DNA of 64,000 nucleotides from Polynucleobacter sp. Latsch14-2 (GCF_018881925.1 NZ_JACVPL010000002.1:186001-250000), one strand, 5' to 3'. Numbered from the stretch's first letter, positions 8,548 to 18,525 are shown. A program made the numbers and translations. Notes: generated by a model not told the origin, from the sequence alone.

Positions 8548-8810
8548 TAATCGTTAATCCCATGGAAGGGATTCCGATTTTGAGTGCCTTGATTTCTATC
8601 CTCAGGGCTCAAAAAGTCTGATGGAATATCGGCGCTCTTGAGTGCCAAGAAAAAACCATCCCAATTATCGGGCTTGCGAGACAAGATTAAGTCTCCAGTG
8701 GCTGCATCCTGCCGTATAAAGACCTCTTTTTCTTGAAAGCGAAATGCTGCTGGCAATCGAATTGCTTGACTTCGCCCATTCATGAAAATTTTTGCTGTCT
8801 GACTCATCAT
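8547..8810 (-). CDS. vapB: VapB-type antitoxin (AbrB/SpoVT DNA-binding fold)
   Basis: This 87-residue protein has an N-terminal swapped-hairpin DNA-binding domain (AKIFMNGRSQAIRLPAAFRF) typical of VapB/MazE antitoxins. A C-terminal tail (DNWDGFFLAL...SDFL) of the kind that wraps the toxin follows. AGGAGT precedes two tandem ATG codons; either could be used. A perfect palindrome just upstream is the likely site for autorepression by the VapBC complex. Confidence 0.92.
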   Translation of the reverse strand: MMSQTAKIFMNGRSQAIRLPAAFRFQEKEVFIRQDAATGDLILSRKPDNWDGFFLALKSADIPSDFLSPEDRNQGTQNRNPFHGIND

Positions 8811-8820
8811 CTTGACTCCT

Positions 8821-8844
8821 TGGTATATATCAAAGTATATACCA
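8821..8844 (-). promoter_or_regulatory. Palindromic operator of the vapBC pair
   Basis: There is a perfect inverted repeat, tggtatata - 6 bases - tatatacca, ending one base before the vapB ribosome-binding site (8815-8820). It contains TATACT/TATATA sequences usable as a -10 element. A repressor bound here would cover the promoter, the standard arrangement for toxin-antitoxin autoregulation. Binding itself is inferred. Confidence 0.75.
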
Positions 8845-8894
8845 TAATAGAGTGGTCTGTCGTCACTTTCTATACCGTTTGTCGCAAACCAAGA

Positions 8895-9290
8895 TCAGTC
8901 TTTACTGATTTTTTGCCAATCTAACTTACTAGAATCCCATTTCTGAAAAAAACAGCTATGTTCCCCAGTGTGGCAGGCGATACCGTCTTTTTGCTCCACT
9001 ATTAGCAAAATAGTGTCGCCGTCGCAATCTAAACGAATTTCCTTCACTTTTTGCGTGTGACCAGACTCTTCACCCTTGTGCCACAACTTTTGTCTGGAGC
9101 GCGTCCAATAAACAGCCTCACCTAAGCGCAAGGTTTCCATTAGCGCATCGCGGTTCATCCAAGCCATCATCAAGACATCGCCACTGTCGACCTCTTGGGC
9201 AATGACAGGTACAAGACCTTGCTCATTCCAGGCAACCGCTTCTAGCAATGCTTTATCTTGCGTCTTCGGGTTTGATTGCTTGTTTATCAT
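8895..9290 (-). CDS. hisI: Phosphoribosyl-AMP cyclohydrolase
   Basis: This 131-residue enzyme performs step three of histidine synthesis, opening the adenine ring of phosphoribosyl-AMP. The metal-binding motifs are present: DCDGDT (magnesium side) and the zinc cysteines in CHTGEHSC. The substrate segment [34 protein letters not shown]... is highly conserved. No HisE domain is fused. Toxin-antitoxin pairs lie on both sides, separating it from hisF and hisE. Confidence 0.96.
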   Translation of the reverse strand: MINKQSNPKTQDKALLEAVAWNEQGLVPVIAQEVDSGDVLMMAWMNRDALMETLRLGEAVYWTRSRQKLWHKGEESGHTQKVKEIRLDCDGDTILLIVEQKDGIACHTGEHSCFFQKWDSSKLDWQKISKD

Positions 9291-9327
9291 TTTTTCTTTA
9301 CTTTGACAGACCTGATCAGTATGTTGC

Positions 9328-9756
9328 CTAAGCCCCCAACTGCGTCACCCCAACTTTTTTCATTGCGTCTAACAGGTCTTTATCCAAGGTCGCCAAAGGT
9401 ATGGCGTGTCTCATCGCTAACTCTAAATAGGATGCATCATAAGAACTCAGTTTATACGCTCTTGCTAGGTGTAGAGCCGTTCCAAATGCAAGCCCCTGTG
9501 TTATTGAATCGTTTTCAATTCCCATTTCCCGAATTGTCTCTAAAAAATGAGCGCTGCGAGTTTCCTCCAGCCGTCCCATATTCTCAGCTCTCGATATGAC
9601 ATTAGCAATCTCTAACGGCCAAATACCTGGTGCAATAGGGGTATGAGTTTTAGCAGCAATCAAATTCAAAACATTTTCTGCATACTGCCGATCTTGTGTG
9701 CCACCATCATTAAAAAGCCAACGCATCACCACAGAGTTATCTAATACAAAATTCAT
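9328..9756 (-). CDS. PIN-domain toxin (second VapC-like ribonuclease)
   Basis: This 142-residue protein has the PIN acidic set: Asp6 (FVLDNS), Glu49 (WPLEIANV), Asp107 ([11 protein letters not shown]) and Asp125 (ATLDKDLL). This subfamily ([12 protein letters not shown] ... YDAxYLELA) is usually paired with Phd/YefM antitoxins, as it is here. Its start shares one base with the antitoxin stop (TAATG). It is distinct from the VapC 800 bases away: little resemblance outside the catalytic motifs, so the two look like independent arrivals rather than a duplication. Confidence 0.9.
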   Translation of the reverse strand: MNFVLDNSVVMRWLFNDGGTQDRQYAENVLNLIAAKTHTPIAPGIWPLEIANVISRAENMGRLEETRSAHFLETIREMGIENDSITQGLAFGTALHLARAYKLSSYDASYLELAMRHAIPLATLDKDLLDAMKKVGVTQLGA

Positions 9757-10010
9757 TAATCTCTTCCCGCGCTGATAAGAGACTTGATATCTAGGTTATC
9801 TTGAACAGTGGTGCTTTTCATTAATGCCAACATTTTGTGAGCAGCAACCGTCACCAGGCCCAAATCCTCAGATGCAATAGGCATTAAATCTGCAATTGGT
9901 TTTCCGCGTTGTGTAATGCGGACAACTTGACCGGAGCTTACCTTTCTTAGTAGCTCCGCTAAATGCGTTTTTGCTTCAAATGAACCAACAACAATAGGGA
10001 TTGATTTCAT
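9756..10010 (-). CDS. Phd/YefM-family antitoxin
   Basis: This 84-residue protein has the Phd fold signature: VGSFEAKTHLAELLRKVSSGQVVRITQRGKPIADLMPI. The N-terminal half dimerises and binds DNA. The C-terminal tail is the toxin-neutralising part. It is the first gene of a two-gene module with the PIN toxin, on the same strand as the surrounding his genes. A TTGGAT box lies before the ATG and a near-palindrome just upstream. Confidence 0.9.
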   Translation of the reverse strand: MKSIPIVVGSFEAKTHLAELLRKVSSGQVVRITQRGKPIADLMPIASEDLGLVTVAAHKMLALMKSTTVQDNLDIKSLISAGRD

Positions 10011-10019
10011 ATATTATCC

Positions 10020-10047
10020 AACTGGTTTATTAAACTAGTTTATTATA
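10020..10047 (-). promoter_or_regulatory. Promoter/operator of the Phd-PIN module
   Basis: On the minus strand a consensus TATAAT (10047-10042) is followed directly by an imperfect palindrome, aactggttt - att - aaactagtt (10020-10040, 8 of 9 pairs). The same bases also read as an 11-base direct repeat with one mismatch (10022-10032 and 10035-10045). This fits an autoregulatory operator overlapping the transcription start. The -35 region is poor. Confidence 0.6.
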
Positions 10048-10101
10048 AGTCACCCAGATTTGCAATCCCCAGCACAAAAAGGGCTTACAGCAGTCGCCGC
10101 T

Positions 10102-10860
10102 CTAAAGTCGGACTGGAATACCTTGGGCAGCCATGAATTCTTTTGCCTGACCAACGGTATATTCACCATAGTGAAAAATACTAGCGGCCAAAACCGCATC
10201 GGCATGACCCTGAGTAATGCCGTCTACTAAATGCTGCAGATTGCCCACGCCACCAGATGCAATCACGGGCACGCTCACCGCATTACTAACAGCCGCGGTT
10301 AATGCCAAATCAAAACCATCTTTACTGCCATCGCGGTTCATACTCGTTAACAAAATTTCACCGGCGCCGCGTTTAGCAACCTCATCAGCCCAATCCACGA
10401 CATCAATACCGGTTGCTGTGCGGCCGCCATGGGTAAATACCTCCCAGCGACCTGCTGCAGTTTGTTTTGCATCAATTGCCACAACAATGCATTGAGAGCC
10501 ATAGTAAGCAGCAGCATCCGAAACTAAATCTGGATTAGCAACTGCAGAAGAATTCATGCTCACCTTGTCAGCGCCGGCATTGAGTAAGCGACGCACATCA
10601 GCAACAGCACGTACGCCACCGCCAACAGTTAAGGGTATAAAGACTTGTGAGGCAACAGCCTCAATAATATGCAAAATAAGATCGCGGCCATCTGATGTGG
10701 CAGTGATATCTAAAAAGGTTAGCTCATCAGCACCCTGTAAATCATAGCGACGCGCAATCTCTACCGGGTCGCCTGCATCACGCAGACCGACAAAATTCAC
10801 ACCTTTAACAACGCGCCCCGCTGTGACATCAAGGCATGGAATCACTCTTTTAGTTAACAC
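10102..10860 (-). CDS. hisF: Imidazole glycerol phosphate synthase, cyclase subunit
   Basis: This 252-residue (beta-alpha)8-barrel, with HisH, converts PRFAR and ammonia into imidazole glycerol phosphate and AICAR. It begins [23 protein letters not shown], with the catalytic Asp of CLDV. The second catalytic Asp is in the [12 protein letters not shown] segment. The phosphate-binding GGGVRA and ASGGVG loops are present. It follows hisA by 11 bases; downstream the cluster is interrupted by the Phd-PIN module. Confidence 0.97.
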   Translation of the reverse strand: MLTKRVIPCLDVTAGRVVKGVNFVGLRDAGDPVEIARRYDLQGADELTFLDITATSDGRDLILHIIEAVASQVFIPLTVGGGVRAVADVRRLLNAGADKVSMNSSAVANPDLVSDAAAYYGSQCIVVAIDAKQTAAGRWEVFTHGGRTATGIDVVDWADEVAKRGAGEILLTSMNRDGSKDGFDLALTAAVSNAVSVPVIASGGVGNLQHLVDGITQGHADAVLAASIFHYGEYTVGQAKEFMAAQGIPVRL

Positions 10861-10871
10861 TAATAGGCACG

Positions 10872-11633
10872 CTAGATAATTTTTTTAGCAAATTTGAGTG
10901 TTAACTCATCTGCATATTTTTGTGCTGCAGCAAGATCAAGGTCTCCAGAATAAATGGAGCGGCCAGCAATAACACCCATGATGCCCTCCTCCTCTACCTG
11001 ACACAAAGACGCTATGTCCTGATTGTTTGATAGGCCACCGCTAGCAATAATTGGAATACGCACAGCTTGTGCCAACTTCACCGTAGCATCAATATTGACG
11101 CCCTTGAGCATGCCGTCACGCCCAATATCTGTATAGATAATGGCTTCAACGCCATAGTCTTCAAATTTCTTGGCAAGGTCTATGACTTCATGGCCCGTGA
11201 TTTTGCTCCAACCGTCGGTAGCTACTTTGCCATCGCGCGCATCTAAGCCAACCATGATGTGGCCAGGAAATGCCGTGCAAGCGTCTTGCACAAATCCAGG
11301 GCTCTTCACCGCTGCAGTGCCAATGATGACAGTGCTAATCCCATCATCCAATAAACGTTCGATAGTTTCTAAGTCACGAATACCGCCACCCAATTGCACA
11401 GGAATCTCATCCCCCACTGCTTTGAGAATCGATTTGATAGCGGATTCATTTTTGAGTTTTCCGGCAAACGCGCCATTGAGGTCGACTAAATGCAAACGCC
11501 GTGCGCCTTTACCAATCCAATGACTTGCCATGGCACCGGGGTCTTCAGAAAAAACCGTGGCTTTATCCATATCACCTTGTTCGAGTCGAACGCAGTGGCC
11601 GTCTTTTAGATCAATCGCAGGAATCAGCAGCAT
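10872..11633 (-). CDS. hisA: ProFAR isomerase
   Basis: This 253-residue (beta-alpha)8-barrel isomerises ProFAR to PRFAR, step four of histidine synthesis. It begins [23 protein letters not shown] with the catalytic Asp of AIDL. The second catalytic Asp is in [20 protein letters not shown] and ASGGLSN are the two phosphate-gripping loops. It lies between hisH and hisF with gaps of 19 and 11 bases. Confidence 0.97.
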   Translation of the reverse strand: MLLIPAIDLKDGHCVRLEQGDMDKATVFSEDPGAMASHWIGKGARRLHLVDLNGAFAGKLKNESAIKSILKAVGDEIPVQLGGGIRDLETIERLLDDGISTVIIGTAAVKSPGFVQDACTAFPGHIMVGLDARDGKVATDGWSKITGHEVIDLAKKFEDYGVEAIIYTDIGRDGMLKGVNIDATVKLAQAVRIPIIASGGLSNNQDIASLCQVEEEGIMGVIAGRSIYSGDLDLAAAQKYADELTLKFAKKII

Positions 11634-11652
11634 AGCAAAGGGTTAAAAAGTA

Positions 11653-12315
11653 TTAAGGTTTCCAGGAGGCAAAATTTTTATACAGCATCAATCCGTATTC
11701 TGCACTTTTTTCCGGATGAAATTGTGTTGCGAAAATATTATCTCGTGCCACAGCAGAAGTAAACCAACTACCGTATTCGGTTGAGCCAGCAATATCTTCA
11801 TTGCGTTGCGGTACAACATAGTAACTATGTACAAAATAGAAACTACTTAAATTCGGAATCCCCGCCCACAGTGGGTGCTCAGAATCTTGTCGAACCTGGT
11901 TCCAGCCCATATGCGGAACCTTATAGGCAGATCCGTCAGCTTGTTTTTGGCCCACTAATTCAAAGCGACGAACCTCCCCAGGAATCAAGCCTAGGCATTT
12001 AGTCCAGACAGCATTCTCGCTAGCCCTTACCTCGGCACTCCGGTCAACGAGCATCTGCTCGCCCACACAAACGCCTAAAAGCGGTTTATTTTTAGCTGCC
12101 TCTAGAAGCGCCTCAAGCAAGCCAGACTCATCCAAATGCTTCATACAGTCTGGCATTGCACCTTGCCCAGGCAAAACTACACGATCAGCAGCAGTGATTT
12201 CTTCAGGCTTACGCGCGATCAGAACATTGTCATCAGGAGCTACATGATGAAATGCCTGAAATACGGAACGGAGATTCCCCATTCCGTAATCAACGATGGC
12301 AATAGTTTGCGCCAA
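11653..12315 (-). CDS. hisH: Imidazole glycerol phosphate synthase, glutaminase subunit
   Basis: This 220-residue class-I glutamine amidotransferase supplies ammonia to HisF. The nucleophile is Cys83 in GVCVGEQML and the His-Glu pair is in FHPEKS near residue 200. The N-terminal [11 protein letters not shown] is the usual HisH start. Position between hisB and hisA is conserved. Confidence 0.97.
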   Translation of the reverse strand: MAQTIAIVDYGMGNLRSVFQAFHHVAPDDNVLIARKPEEITAADRVVLPGQGAMPDCMKHLDESGLLEALLEAAKNKPLLGVCVGEQMLVDRSAEVRASENAVWTKCLGLIPGEVRRFELVGQKQADGSAYKVPHMGWNQVRQDSEHPLWAGIPNLSSFYFVHSYYVVPQRNEDIAGSTEYGSWFTSAVARDNIFATQFHPEKSAEYGLMLYKNFASWKP

Positions 12316-12362
12316 CTTTTAGCCTGTCTCTATTATTTTCTGGCAACTAGCAGCGTTCTAGA

Positions 12363-12950
12363 TTACAGGCTACCTTTAGTTGAAGGAACAACGCCAGAGG
12401 CGCGTGGATCTAAAGTCAAAGCCATGCGCAAAGCACGTCCAAAGGCTTTAAATACAGTCTCAATCTGATGGTGGGCGTTAATACCGCGCAAGTTGTCGAT
12501 GTGCAAAGTCACCCCGGCATGATTTACAAAACCACGGAAAAACTCAATACTGAGATCAACATCAAAGTCACCGACCCGCGCACGAGTAAACGGCACATTA
12601 AATTCGAGGCCCGGACGACCAGAAAAATCGACCACAACGCGCGATAAAGTCTCGTCCAAGGGCACATAGGAGTGACCATAGCGGGTAATACCCGCCTTAT
12701 CTCCTACCGCCTTAGCAAAAGCTTGCCCTAAAGTAATGCCCACATCCTCAACAGTGTGGTGATCGTCAATATGGGTATCGCCATTAGCCACGACCTTCAA
12801 GTCAATCATGCCGTGACGTGCAATCTGATCCAGCATGTGATCGAGAAAAGGAACGCCCGAGGCTAGTTCAGCCTTGCCAGTGCCATCTAAATTGATGGCT
12901 ATTTGAATTTTGGTTTCCGAAGTGTTTCGGGTAACGTCGGCTTGCCGCAT
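12363..12950 (-). CDS. hisB: Imidazoleglycerol-phosphate dehydratase
   Basis: This enzyme dehydrates imidazole glycerol phosphate. It is the stand-alone dehydratase; no phosphatase domain is fused. The manganese-binding motifs [12 protein letters not shown] and [18 protein letters not shown] are intact. The frame is open to 12992, but starting at 12950 ([14 protein letters not shown]) gives 195 residues, the usual length with the usual N-terminus. Neither start has a recognisable ribosome-binding site, so it may be poorly initiated or leaderless. The divergent neighbour hisC begins only 116 bases away. Confidence 0.93.
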   Translation of the reverse strand: MRQADVTRNTSETKIQIAINLDGTGKAELASGVPFLDHMLDQIARHGMIDLKVVANGDTHIDDHHTVEDVGITLGQAFAKAVGDKAGITRYGHSYVPLDETLSRVVVDFSGRPGLEFNVPFTRARVGDFDVDLSIEFFRGFVNHAGVTLHIDNLRGINAHHQIETVFKAFGRALRMALTLDPRASGVVPSTKGSL

Positions 12951-13066
12951 GCTTCGTTGCGCCGCGAGGCGAAGTGTTGATTGAAGCCTCATAATATCAT
13001 TGCTAGTACCAATGTAAGTATTGGATTTAATTCATTTTCCTTCTGATTTTTGACTTGAGTACCCTC

Positions 13067-14140
13067 ATGAGCCGTTTTTGGAGCCCCGTTGTTCAGTCCT
13101 TGACCCCTTACACCCCAGGGGAGCAACCGCAAATGCAGCGGCTGGTGAAGCTCAACACTAATGAGAGTCCTTATGGACCATCTCCCAAGGCCCTGGCCGC
13201 GATTCGCCAGCAAACCTCCGATGATTTGCGCCTATATCCTGATCCAGAGGGGGTTGCCCTCAAGCGAGCGATTGCCGATTTACATGGGCTCGACCCTAAG
13301 CAAGTATTTTTGGGCAATGGATCAGATGAAGTCTTGGCTCACGTGTTTCTTGCTCTACTCAAACAAACCGATGCCGTCTTATTTCCAGACATTACCTATA
13401 GCTTCTATCCAGTCTATTGCAAGTTGTTTGGCATTGAATACAAAAACATACCATTGGGACCTGACTTCGAAATTCAGGTGGCTGACTATGAATCGCCTAA
13501 TGGTGGCATTATTTTTCCTAACCCCAATGCCCCTACTGGCAGATCCATCCCACGCTCAGAAATTGAAGCACTACTCTCGAAAAATAAAAACTCTGTAGTT
13601 GTGATCGATGAGGCCTATGTTGATTACGGCACAGAATCTTGTATTCCGCTACTGCGTGGGGCTAACTGCCCTGAAAATCTATTGGTAGTGCATACGCTTT
13701 CCAAATCGCGTGCTCTTGCAGGGTTAAGAGTAGGTTTTGCAGTTGGTCATCCAGCTTTGATTGAGGGTCTGGAGCGCGTAAAGAATAGTTTTAACTCTTA
13801 CCCATTGGGACGTCTAGCACAAGCTGGCGCCATTGCTGCTATTGAAGATCAAGCGCATCTTGAGGCAAGCTCCACTAAGGTCATACAAACGCGCGCCCAA
13901 CTTGTAAAAGAACTGGCTGTATTAGGTTTTGACACGATTCCCTCAAGCGCTAACTTTATTTTCACTCGCCATCCAAAACATGCTGGCGTAAAAATATATC
14001 AAGCATTGCGTGATCGCGGCATTATCGTGCGGCACTTTAAGGCGGCGCGGATTGAAGAATTTCTACGCATCACCATTGGCACTGATGAGCAAAGTCGTGA
14101 ATTGATAGGGGCGCTAACAGAAATTCTGGCTAGCGCTTAA
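13067..14140 (+). CDS. hisC: Histidinol-phosphate aminotransferase (inverted relative to the his cluster)
   Basis: This 357-residue fold-type I PLP enzyme converts imidazole-acetol phosphate and glutamate to histidinol phosphate. The PLP lysine is in [23 protein letters not shown] binds the cofactor ring and [10 protein letters not shown] carries the cofactor Asp. The ATG at 13067 fits the family N-terminus ([20 protein letters not shown]) better than the in-frame TTG at 13055. It is the only gene of the his cluster on the plus strand, lying between hisB and hisD, both on the minus strand. It therefore needs its own promoter in the hisB/hisC gap. Confidence 0.96.
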   Translation: MSRFWSPVVQSLTPYTPGEQPQMQRLVKLNTNESPYGPSPKALAAIRQQTSDDLRLYPDPEGVALKRAIADLHGLDPKQVFLGNGSDEVLAHVFLALLKQTDAVLFPDITYSFYPVYCKLFGIEYKNIPLGPDFEIQVADYESPNGGIIFPNPNAPTGRSIPRSEIEALLSKNKNSVVVIDEAYVDYGTESCIPLLRGANCPENLLVVHTLSKSRALAGLRVGFAVGHPALIEGLERVKNSFNSYPLGRLAQAGAIAAIEDQAHLEASSTKVIQTRAQLVKELAVLGFDTIPSSANFIFTRHPKHAGVKIYQALRDRGIIVRHFKAARIEEFLRITIGTDEQSRELIGALTEILASA

Positions 14141-14173
14141 TTAGTTACACGGTAAATTATTCTAGATTTGCTT

Positions 14174-15499
14174 TTATTTTTTGAGGCGCATTTCAGCGGC
14201 ACGAGCATGCGCCTGCAAACCCTCACCATGAGCTAGCGTACTAGCTACCGCACCCAGTGTTTGGGCGCCAGCCTCACTCACCTCAATCATGCTTGAACGT
14301 TTAATAAAATCATAAACGCCAAGTGGAGATGAAAAGCGTGCAGTGCGCGCTGTTGGTAGTACATGATTTGGTCCGGCACAATAATCGCCAAGAGCCTCGC
14401 TAGTGTAGTTGCCTATGAAGATCGCGCCCGCATGACGTATCAACTCAGCCCACTTGCGTGGCTCGGCAGCGCAGATCTCCAGATGCTCGGCGGCAATCGC
14501 ATTAGCAATCTCGCAAGCCTCCTCCATGTCTTGTACCTGAATTAACAAAGCACGATTAGCCAAAGAGGCTTCAATGACTTTCTTTCTTGGCATTTCTGGA
14601 AGTAAGCGATTGATGCTAGCTTGTACTTTCTCGATAAATTGAGCATCAGGACAAAGCAGGATCGACTGAGCAAGTTCATCATGCTCTGCTTGCGAAAAAA
14701 GATCCATCGCAACCCAATCTGGGTTACTAGCGCCGTCACATAAGACTAAAATCTCTGACGGGCCAGCAATCATATCAATGCCGACAGTGCCAAACACTCG
14801 GCGTTTAGCAGCGGCGACATAGGCATTCCCTGGGCCAACAATTTTGTCAACTGAAGGAATGGTTTTGGTGCCGTAAGCTAATGCGCCAACTGCTTGAGCG
14901 CCACCAATCGTAAATACACGATCAACTCCTGATAAATAAGCAGCTGCTAGCACCAAAGAATTACGCGCGCCATCAGGCGTAGGCACCACCATAATGACTT
15001 CGCTCACACCTGCAACTTTTGCCGGAATGGCATTCATTAATACGGATGATGGATAGGCTGCCTTACCCCCTGGCACATAAATACCAACCCGATCTAGTGC
15101 CGTGACCTTTTGGCCAAGACGTGTTCCATCCGACTCTTGATATTCCCAAGAATGGCAACCCGCTTCGATTTTTTGTCTCTCGTGATAAGAGCGCACTCTT
15201 TGGGCAGCAATATCTAAAGCATTTTTTTGTTCTGCTGATAAACCTTGATAAGCTTGCTCTAGCTCTTTAGAAGAAATTTCTAGCTCAGCAACAGTCGAAA
15301 CGCCTAAACGATCAAATTGCTTTGTAAAACTAAGAACTGCCTCATCACCTTTGGCTTTGACTTCTGCCAAGATTTTCAGAACGGCTAAATCAATAGCCTC
15401 ATCGTCAGCCATGGGCAAAGAAAGGCTCGACAACAGAGTTTGTTTAAATTGTGCGTCTTTACTATTAAGGCGCTTGACTTTAATTTCTACAGAGGACAT
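14174..15499 (-). CDS. hisD: Histidinol dehydrogenase
   Basis: This 441-residue zinc enzyme oxidises histidinol to histidine in two NAD-dependent steps. Visible motifs include the [19 protein letters not shown] segment, the [14 protein letters not shown] loop, [14 protein letters not shown], and [10 protein letters not shown]. The zinc and catalytic residues lie in LFSQAEHDE and AEHLEI. It follows hisG by 20 bases on the same strand. Its 3' end faces the inverted hisC. Confidence 0.97.
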   Translation of the reverse strand: MSSVEIKVKRLNSKDAQFKQTLLSSLSLPMADDEAIDLAVLKILAEVKAKGDEAVLSFTKQFDRLGVSTVAELEISSKELEQAYQGLSAEQKNALDIAAQRVRSYHERQKIEAGCHSWEYQESDGTRLGQKVTALDRVGIYVPGGKAAYPSSVLMNAIPAKVAGVSEVIMVVPTPDGARNSLVLAAAYLSGVDRVFTIGGAQAVGALAYGTKTIPSVDKIVGPGNAYVAAAKRRVFGTVGIDMIAGPSEILVLCDGASNPDWVAMDLFSQAEHDELAQSILLCPDAQFIEKVQASINRLLPEMPRKKVIEASLANRALLIQVQDMEEACEIANAIAAEHLEICAAEPRKWAELIRHAGAIFIGNYTSEALGDYCAGPNHVLPTARTARFSSPLGVYDFIKRSSMIEVSEAGAQTLGAVASTLAHGEGLQAHARAAEMRLKK

Positions 15500-15519
15500 T
15501 GGATGAGTTGTCCTGTTCT

Positions 15520-16146
15520 TTACTTCAGCTGCTCAAAGAAAGGCTGTAACTGTGCGCGCTTGCGTTTATACGAGGCTTGATTCACAACCAAACGCGCGCT
15601 GATATCCGCAATTGACTCAACCTCTATCAAACCATTTGCGCGCAAAGTATTGCCCGTAGAAACCAAATCCACAATCGCATCTGCTAAACCAACCAAAGGC
15701 GCTAGCTCCATAGAGCCATATAGCTGGATCGTATCGATATGTACGCCTTTGTTCGCAAAGTGTTCACGTGCACAGTTGACATACTTAGTGGCAACCTTTA
15801 GACGAGAGCCTTGCTTAACTGCAGCAGCGTAATCAAAGCCTTCGCGCACAGCTACTGACATGCGGCACTTGGCGATGTTTAAATCAAATGGCACATATAA
15901 GCCATCAGTACCTTTTTCCAGCAATACATCTAAACCAGCAACACCAAAGTCGGCGCCGCCAAACTGGACATAAGTTGGGACATCAGAGGCGCGCACAATA
16001 ATTAAGCGGACGTCTGGATTAGAGGTCTCAATAATGAGCTTGCGTGACTTTTCAGGATCTTCGAGCAGACGAATACCGACCTTAGATAAGATCTCGGCGG
16101 TTTCTTCGAAAATACGCCCCTTCGAGAGGGCTAGTGTCAATTTCAT
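15520..16146 (-). CDS. hisG: ATP phosphoribosyltransferase, short form
   Basis: This 208-residue enzyme catalyses the first committed step, joining ATP and PRPP. It begins [21 protein letters not shown]. The PRPP loop is [27 protein letters not shown]. The protein ends at about 208 residues and so lacks the C-terminal ACT-like regulatory domain. Short HisG enzymes need the HisRS-like partner HisZ for activity and feedback by histidine; no hisZ is present in this window. It lies 20 bases downstream of murA. Confidence 0.96.
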   Translation of the reverse strand: MKLTLALSKGRIFEETAEILSKVGIRLLEDPEKSRKLIIETSNPDVRLIIVRASDVPTYVQFGGADFGVAGLDVLLEKGTDGLYVPFDLNIAKCRMSVAVREGFDYAAAVKQGSRLKVATKYVNCAREHFANKGVHIDTIQLYGSMELAPLVGLADAIVDLVSTGNTLRANGLIEVESIADISARLVVNQASYKRKRAQLQPFFEQLK

Positions 16147-16166
16147 GGATCAATTATCCACCAGGC

Positions 16167-17441
16167 TTACTTTACCCGCTGAATGTCGGCCCCCAAGAGG
16201 GTTAACTTTTGTTCCATACGGTCATAACCACGATCTAGATGATAAATCCGATCGACTTGGGTTTCGCCCTGAGCGGCCAACCCTGCAATAACCAAACTCG
16301 CTGAAGCTCTGAGATCGGTTGCCATCACCACTGCCCCGGATAGCTTTTCAACGCCTTGGGCAATAGCCGTATTACCCTCAATGGCGATATCAGCGCCCAA
16401 GCGATTGAGCTCCTGAACATGCATAAAACGATTTTCAAAGATAGTTTCGGTAATCATCGAGCTACCACTCGCAACCGCGTTAACGGCCATGAGTTGGGCC
16501 TGCATATCGGTTGGAAAGGCTGGATATTCGGAAGTACGAAAACTGACTGCCTTAGGGCGAGAAACCATGGATGCCTTAATCCAATCTGGCCCTACTTCCA
16601 TTTTTAAGCCAGCCTCTTTGAGCTTCACAATAACTGCATCCAAAGTATCGGGGCGACACTGTTTTACTAATACCTCGCCACCAGCGGCGGCAACAGCACA
16701 TAAAAACGTTCCGGCTTCGATGCGATCTGGAATAACTGAATGCTCTGCGCTGTGTAACTTTTCTACGCCCTCAATCACTAGACGATCACTACCAATGCCA
16801 GTAATCTTGGCGCCCATTTTGACCAAGAGCTCAGCCAAATCGCCCACCTCTGGCTCGCGCGCAGCATTTTCCAAAATGGTCGTACCCGATGCAAGGGTTG
16901 CAGCCATTAACAGATTCTCAGTGCCCGTGACGGTAATCATGTCAGTCAAGATATTGGCGCCCTGTAAGCGATCTTCAGGAGATTTTGTCTGCGCCTGAAT
17001 ATATCCACTCTTAATTTTGATCGTGGCGCCCATCGCCTTTAAACCTTTGATGTGCTGATCTACTGGTCGCGCACCAATGGCACAACCACCAGGCAACGAT
17101 ACTTTTGCGCTATACATCCTCGTGAGTAGAGGCCCCAAAACCAAGATGGAGGCACGCATGGTTTTCACCATCTCGTAAGTAGCTTCCGAGCTTTTAATAT
17201 CAGCGGCATTCAATACCAAATGGCTGCGATCACCCGTATCTGGAAAGCTGACTGTCACACCAATTTCTTGTAAAAGCTTGAGCATCGTACGCACATCCTG
17301 CAAATCAGGTACGTTACGCAATACGATCGGTTGATCGGTCAACAAACAAGCACATAGAATCGGTAACGCGGCATTTTTAGCACCAGCAATCAGCACCTCA
17401 CCCTTTAAGGGTGTGCCGCCAACCATTCTTAATTTATCCAT
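16167..17441 (-). CDS. murA: UDP-N-acetylglucosamine 1-carboxyvinyltransferase
   Basis: This 424-residue enzyme transfers enolpyruvate from PEP to UDP-GlcNAc, the first committed step of peptidoglycan synthesis. Lys22-Asn23 ([17 protein letters not shown]) bind substrate. Cys120 in [19 protein letters not shown] is the catalytic cysteine, the residue modified by fosfomycin in other species; it is a Cys and not the resistant Asp. It lies between the BolA gene and hisG. Confidence 0.97.
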   Translation of the reverse strand: MDKLRMVGGTPLKGEVLIAGAKNAALPILCACLLTDQPIVLRNVPDLQDVRTMLKLLQEIGVTVSFPDTGDRSHLVLNAADIKSSEATYEMVKTMRASILVLGPLLTRMYSAKVSLPGGCAIGARPVDQHIKGLKAMGATIKIKSGYIQAQTKSPEDRLQGANILTDMITVTGTENLLMAATLASGTTILENAAREPEVGDLAELLVKMGAKITGIGSDRLVIEGVEKLHSAEHSVIPDRIEAGTFLCAVAAAGGEVLVKQCRPDTLDAVIVKLKEAGLKMEVGPDWIKASMVSRPKAVSFRTSEYPAFPTDMQAQLMAVNAVASGSSMITETIFENRFMHVQELNRLGADIAIEGNTAIAQGVEKLSGAVVMATDLRASASLVIAGLAAQGETQVDRIYHLDRGYDRMEQKLTLLGADIQRVK

Positions 17442-17457
17442 AAATCAATTCCAATAT

Positions 17458-17706
17458 TTATGCGGCTGAGTTTTGTGCAAACTCTTCGGGTGTAAAAGCC
17501 TTGATTGATAGAGCATGCACTTCGGCTTTCATGCGATCACCCATGGCGCCATAGACCAATTGATGTCGCTGTATTAAACGTTTGCCCTCAAACTCGGGAC
17601 TCACAATCGTGGCAAAAAAATGTTGGCCATCGCCCTCAACCTGAATATGGCTGCAGACAATTCCTTGCTTAATATAGCCCTCAATTTGTTCGGGGGTTGG
17701 CAACAT
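17458..17706 (-). CDS. BolA/IbaG-family protein
   Basis: This 82-residue protein has the compact BolA fold with the helix-turn-helix-like segment FEGKRLIQRHQLVYGAMGD and C-terminal VHALSIKAFTPEEF. The conserved histidines and a Cys (VCSHIQVEGDGQHFFATIVS) fit the IbaG/BolA2 subgroup, which handles iron-sulfur clusters with monothiol glutaredoxins. It lies directly ahead of murA, the same pairing (ibaG-murA) seen widely in proteobacteria. Confidence 0.92.
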   Translation of the reverse strand: MLPTPEQIEGYIKQGIVCSHIQVEGDGQHFFATIVSPEFEGKRLIQRHQLVYGAMGDRMKAEVHALSIKAFTPEEFAQNSAA

Positions 17707-17748
17707 CTTAAGTCTCCTGATGAATCTATTAAATACAAATATCCGTTT

Positions 17749-18525
17749 TTAGTGTCTAAGCTTATAGCCCATCTTTAGCATACGCAATGCGATTGCAGAA
17801 ACTACTACTAAGAAACATAAAACAATTGCCAAGCTATTCCATGGAGAGATATCGGATACCCCAAAGAATCCATAACGAAATCCATCAATCATGTAAAAGA
17901 ACGGATTGAAGTGCGATACCACCTGCCATGCGGCCGGTAATGAATGTATGGAATAGAACACTCCTGACAACATCGTGGCAGGCATGATCAGAAAATTTTG
18001 AAAGGCCGCCAGTTGATCGTATTTATCAGCCCAAATTCCAGCAATCAAACCTAAGCTACCCAGGATAGCAGCGCCCAAAAATGCAAAGGTCAAAATCCAT
18101 AGCGGATATTCAAGTGCTGGAGGGGAGTACCAAGCCGTGATGAGAAATACACCCAAACCCACCACAACCCCTCTGAACACTGCTGCAAGTACATAAGCCG
18201 CATAAAACTCAAAGTGACTTAGGGGGGCTAGTAAAACAAAAACCAAATTACCGGTAACTTTTGACTGAATCAATGAAGAAGAGGTATTGGCAAACGCATT
18301 TTGTAGCAAGCTCATCATCACCAAGCCAGGAATTAAAAATGCGGTGTAGCTTAAGCGACCATACATTTCTCGACCTTCAAGCACATGCCCAAAAATCATC
18401 AAATACAAAATAGCCGTGAGGACTGGCGCTGCAACAGTCTGAAAACCTACCTTGTAGAAACGTTTGACTTCCTTGCGCAATAGGGCCGGAAAGCCGCTAC
18501 CGTACTTTAGTGGTGGATTTTTCAT
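17749..18525 (-). CDS. ABC-2 type exporter permease
   Basis: This 258-residue membrane protein has six hydrophobic segments and the ABC-2 signature region (PATMLSGVFYSIHSLPAAWQVVSHFNPFFYMIDGFRYGFFG). It resembles YadH/NodJ-like permeases. Its start overlaps the end of the ATPase gene by four bases, so the pair forms one transporter. Association with the mla operon is common in Burkholderiales, but the substrate is not known from sequence. Confidence 0.9.
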   Translation of the reverse strand: MKNPPLKYGSGFPALLRKEVKRFYKVGFQTVAAPVLTAILYLMIFGHVLEGREMYGRLSYTAFLIPGLVMMSLLQNAFANTSSSLIQSKVTGNLVFVLLAPLSHFEFYAAYVLAAVFRGVVVGLGVFLITAWYSPPALEYPLWILTFAFLGAAILGSLGLIAGIWADKYDQLAAFQNFLIMPATMLSGVFYSIHSLPAAWQVVSHFNPFFYMIDGFRYGFFGVSDISPWNSLAIVLCFLVVVSAIALRMLKMGYKLRH

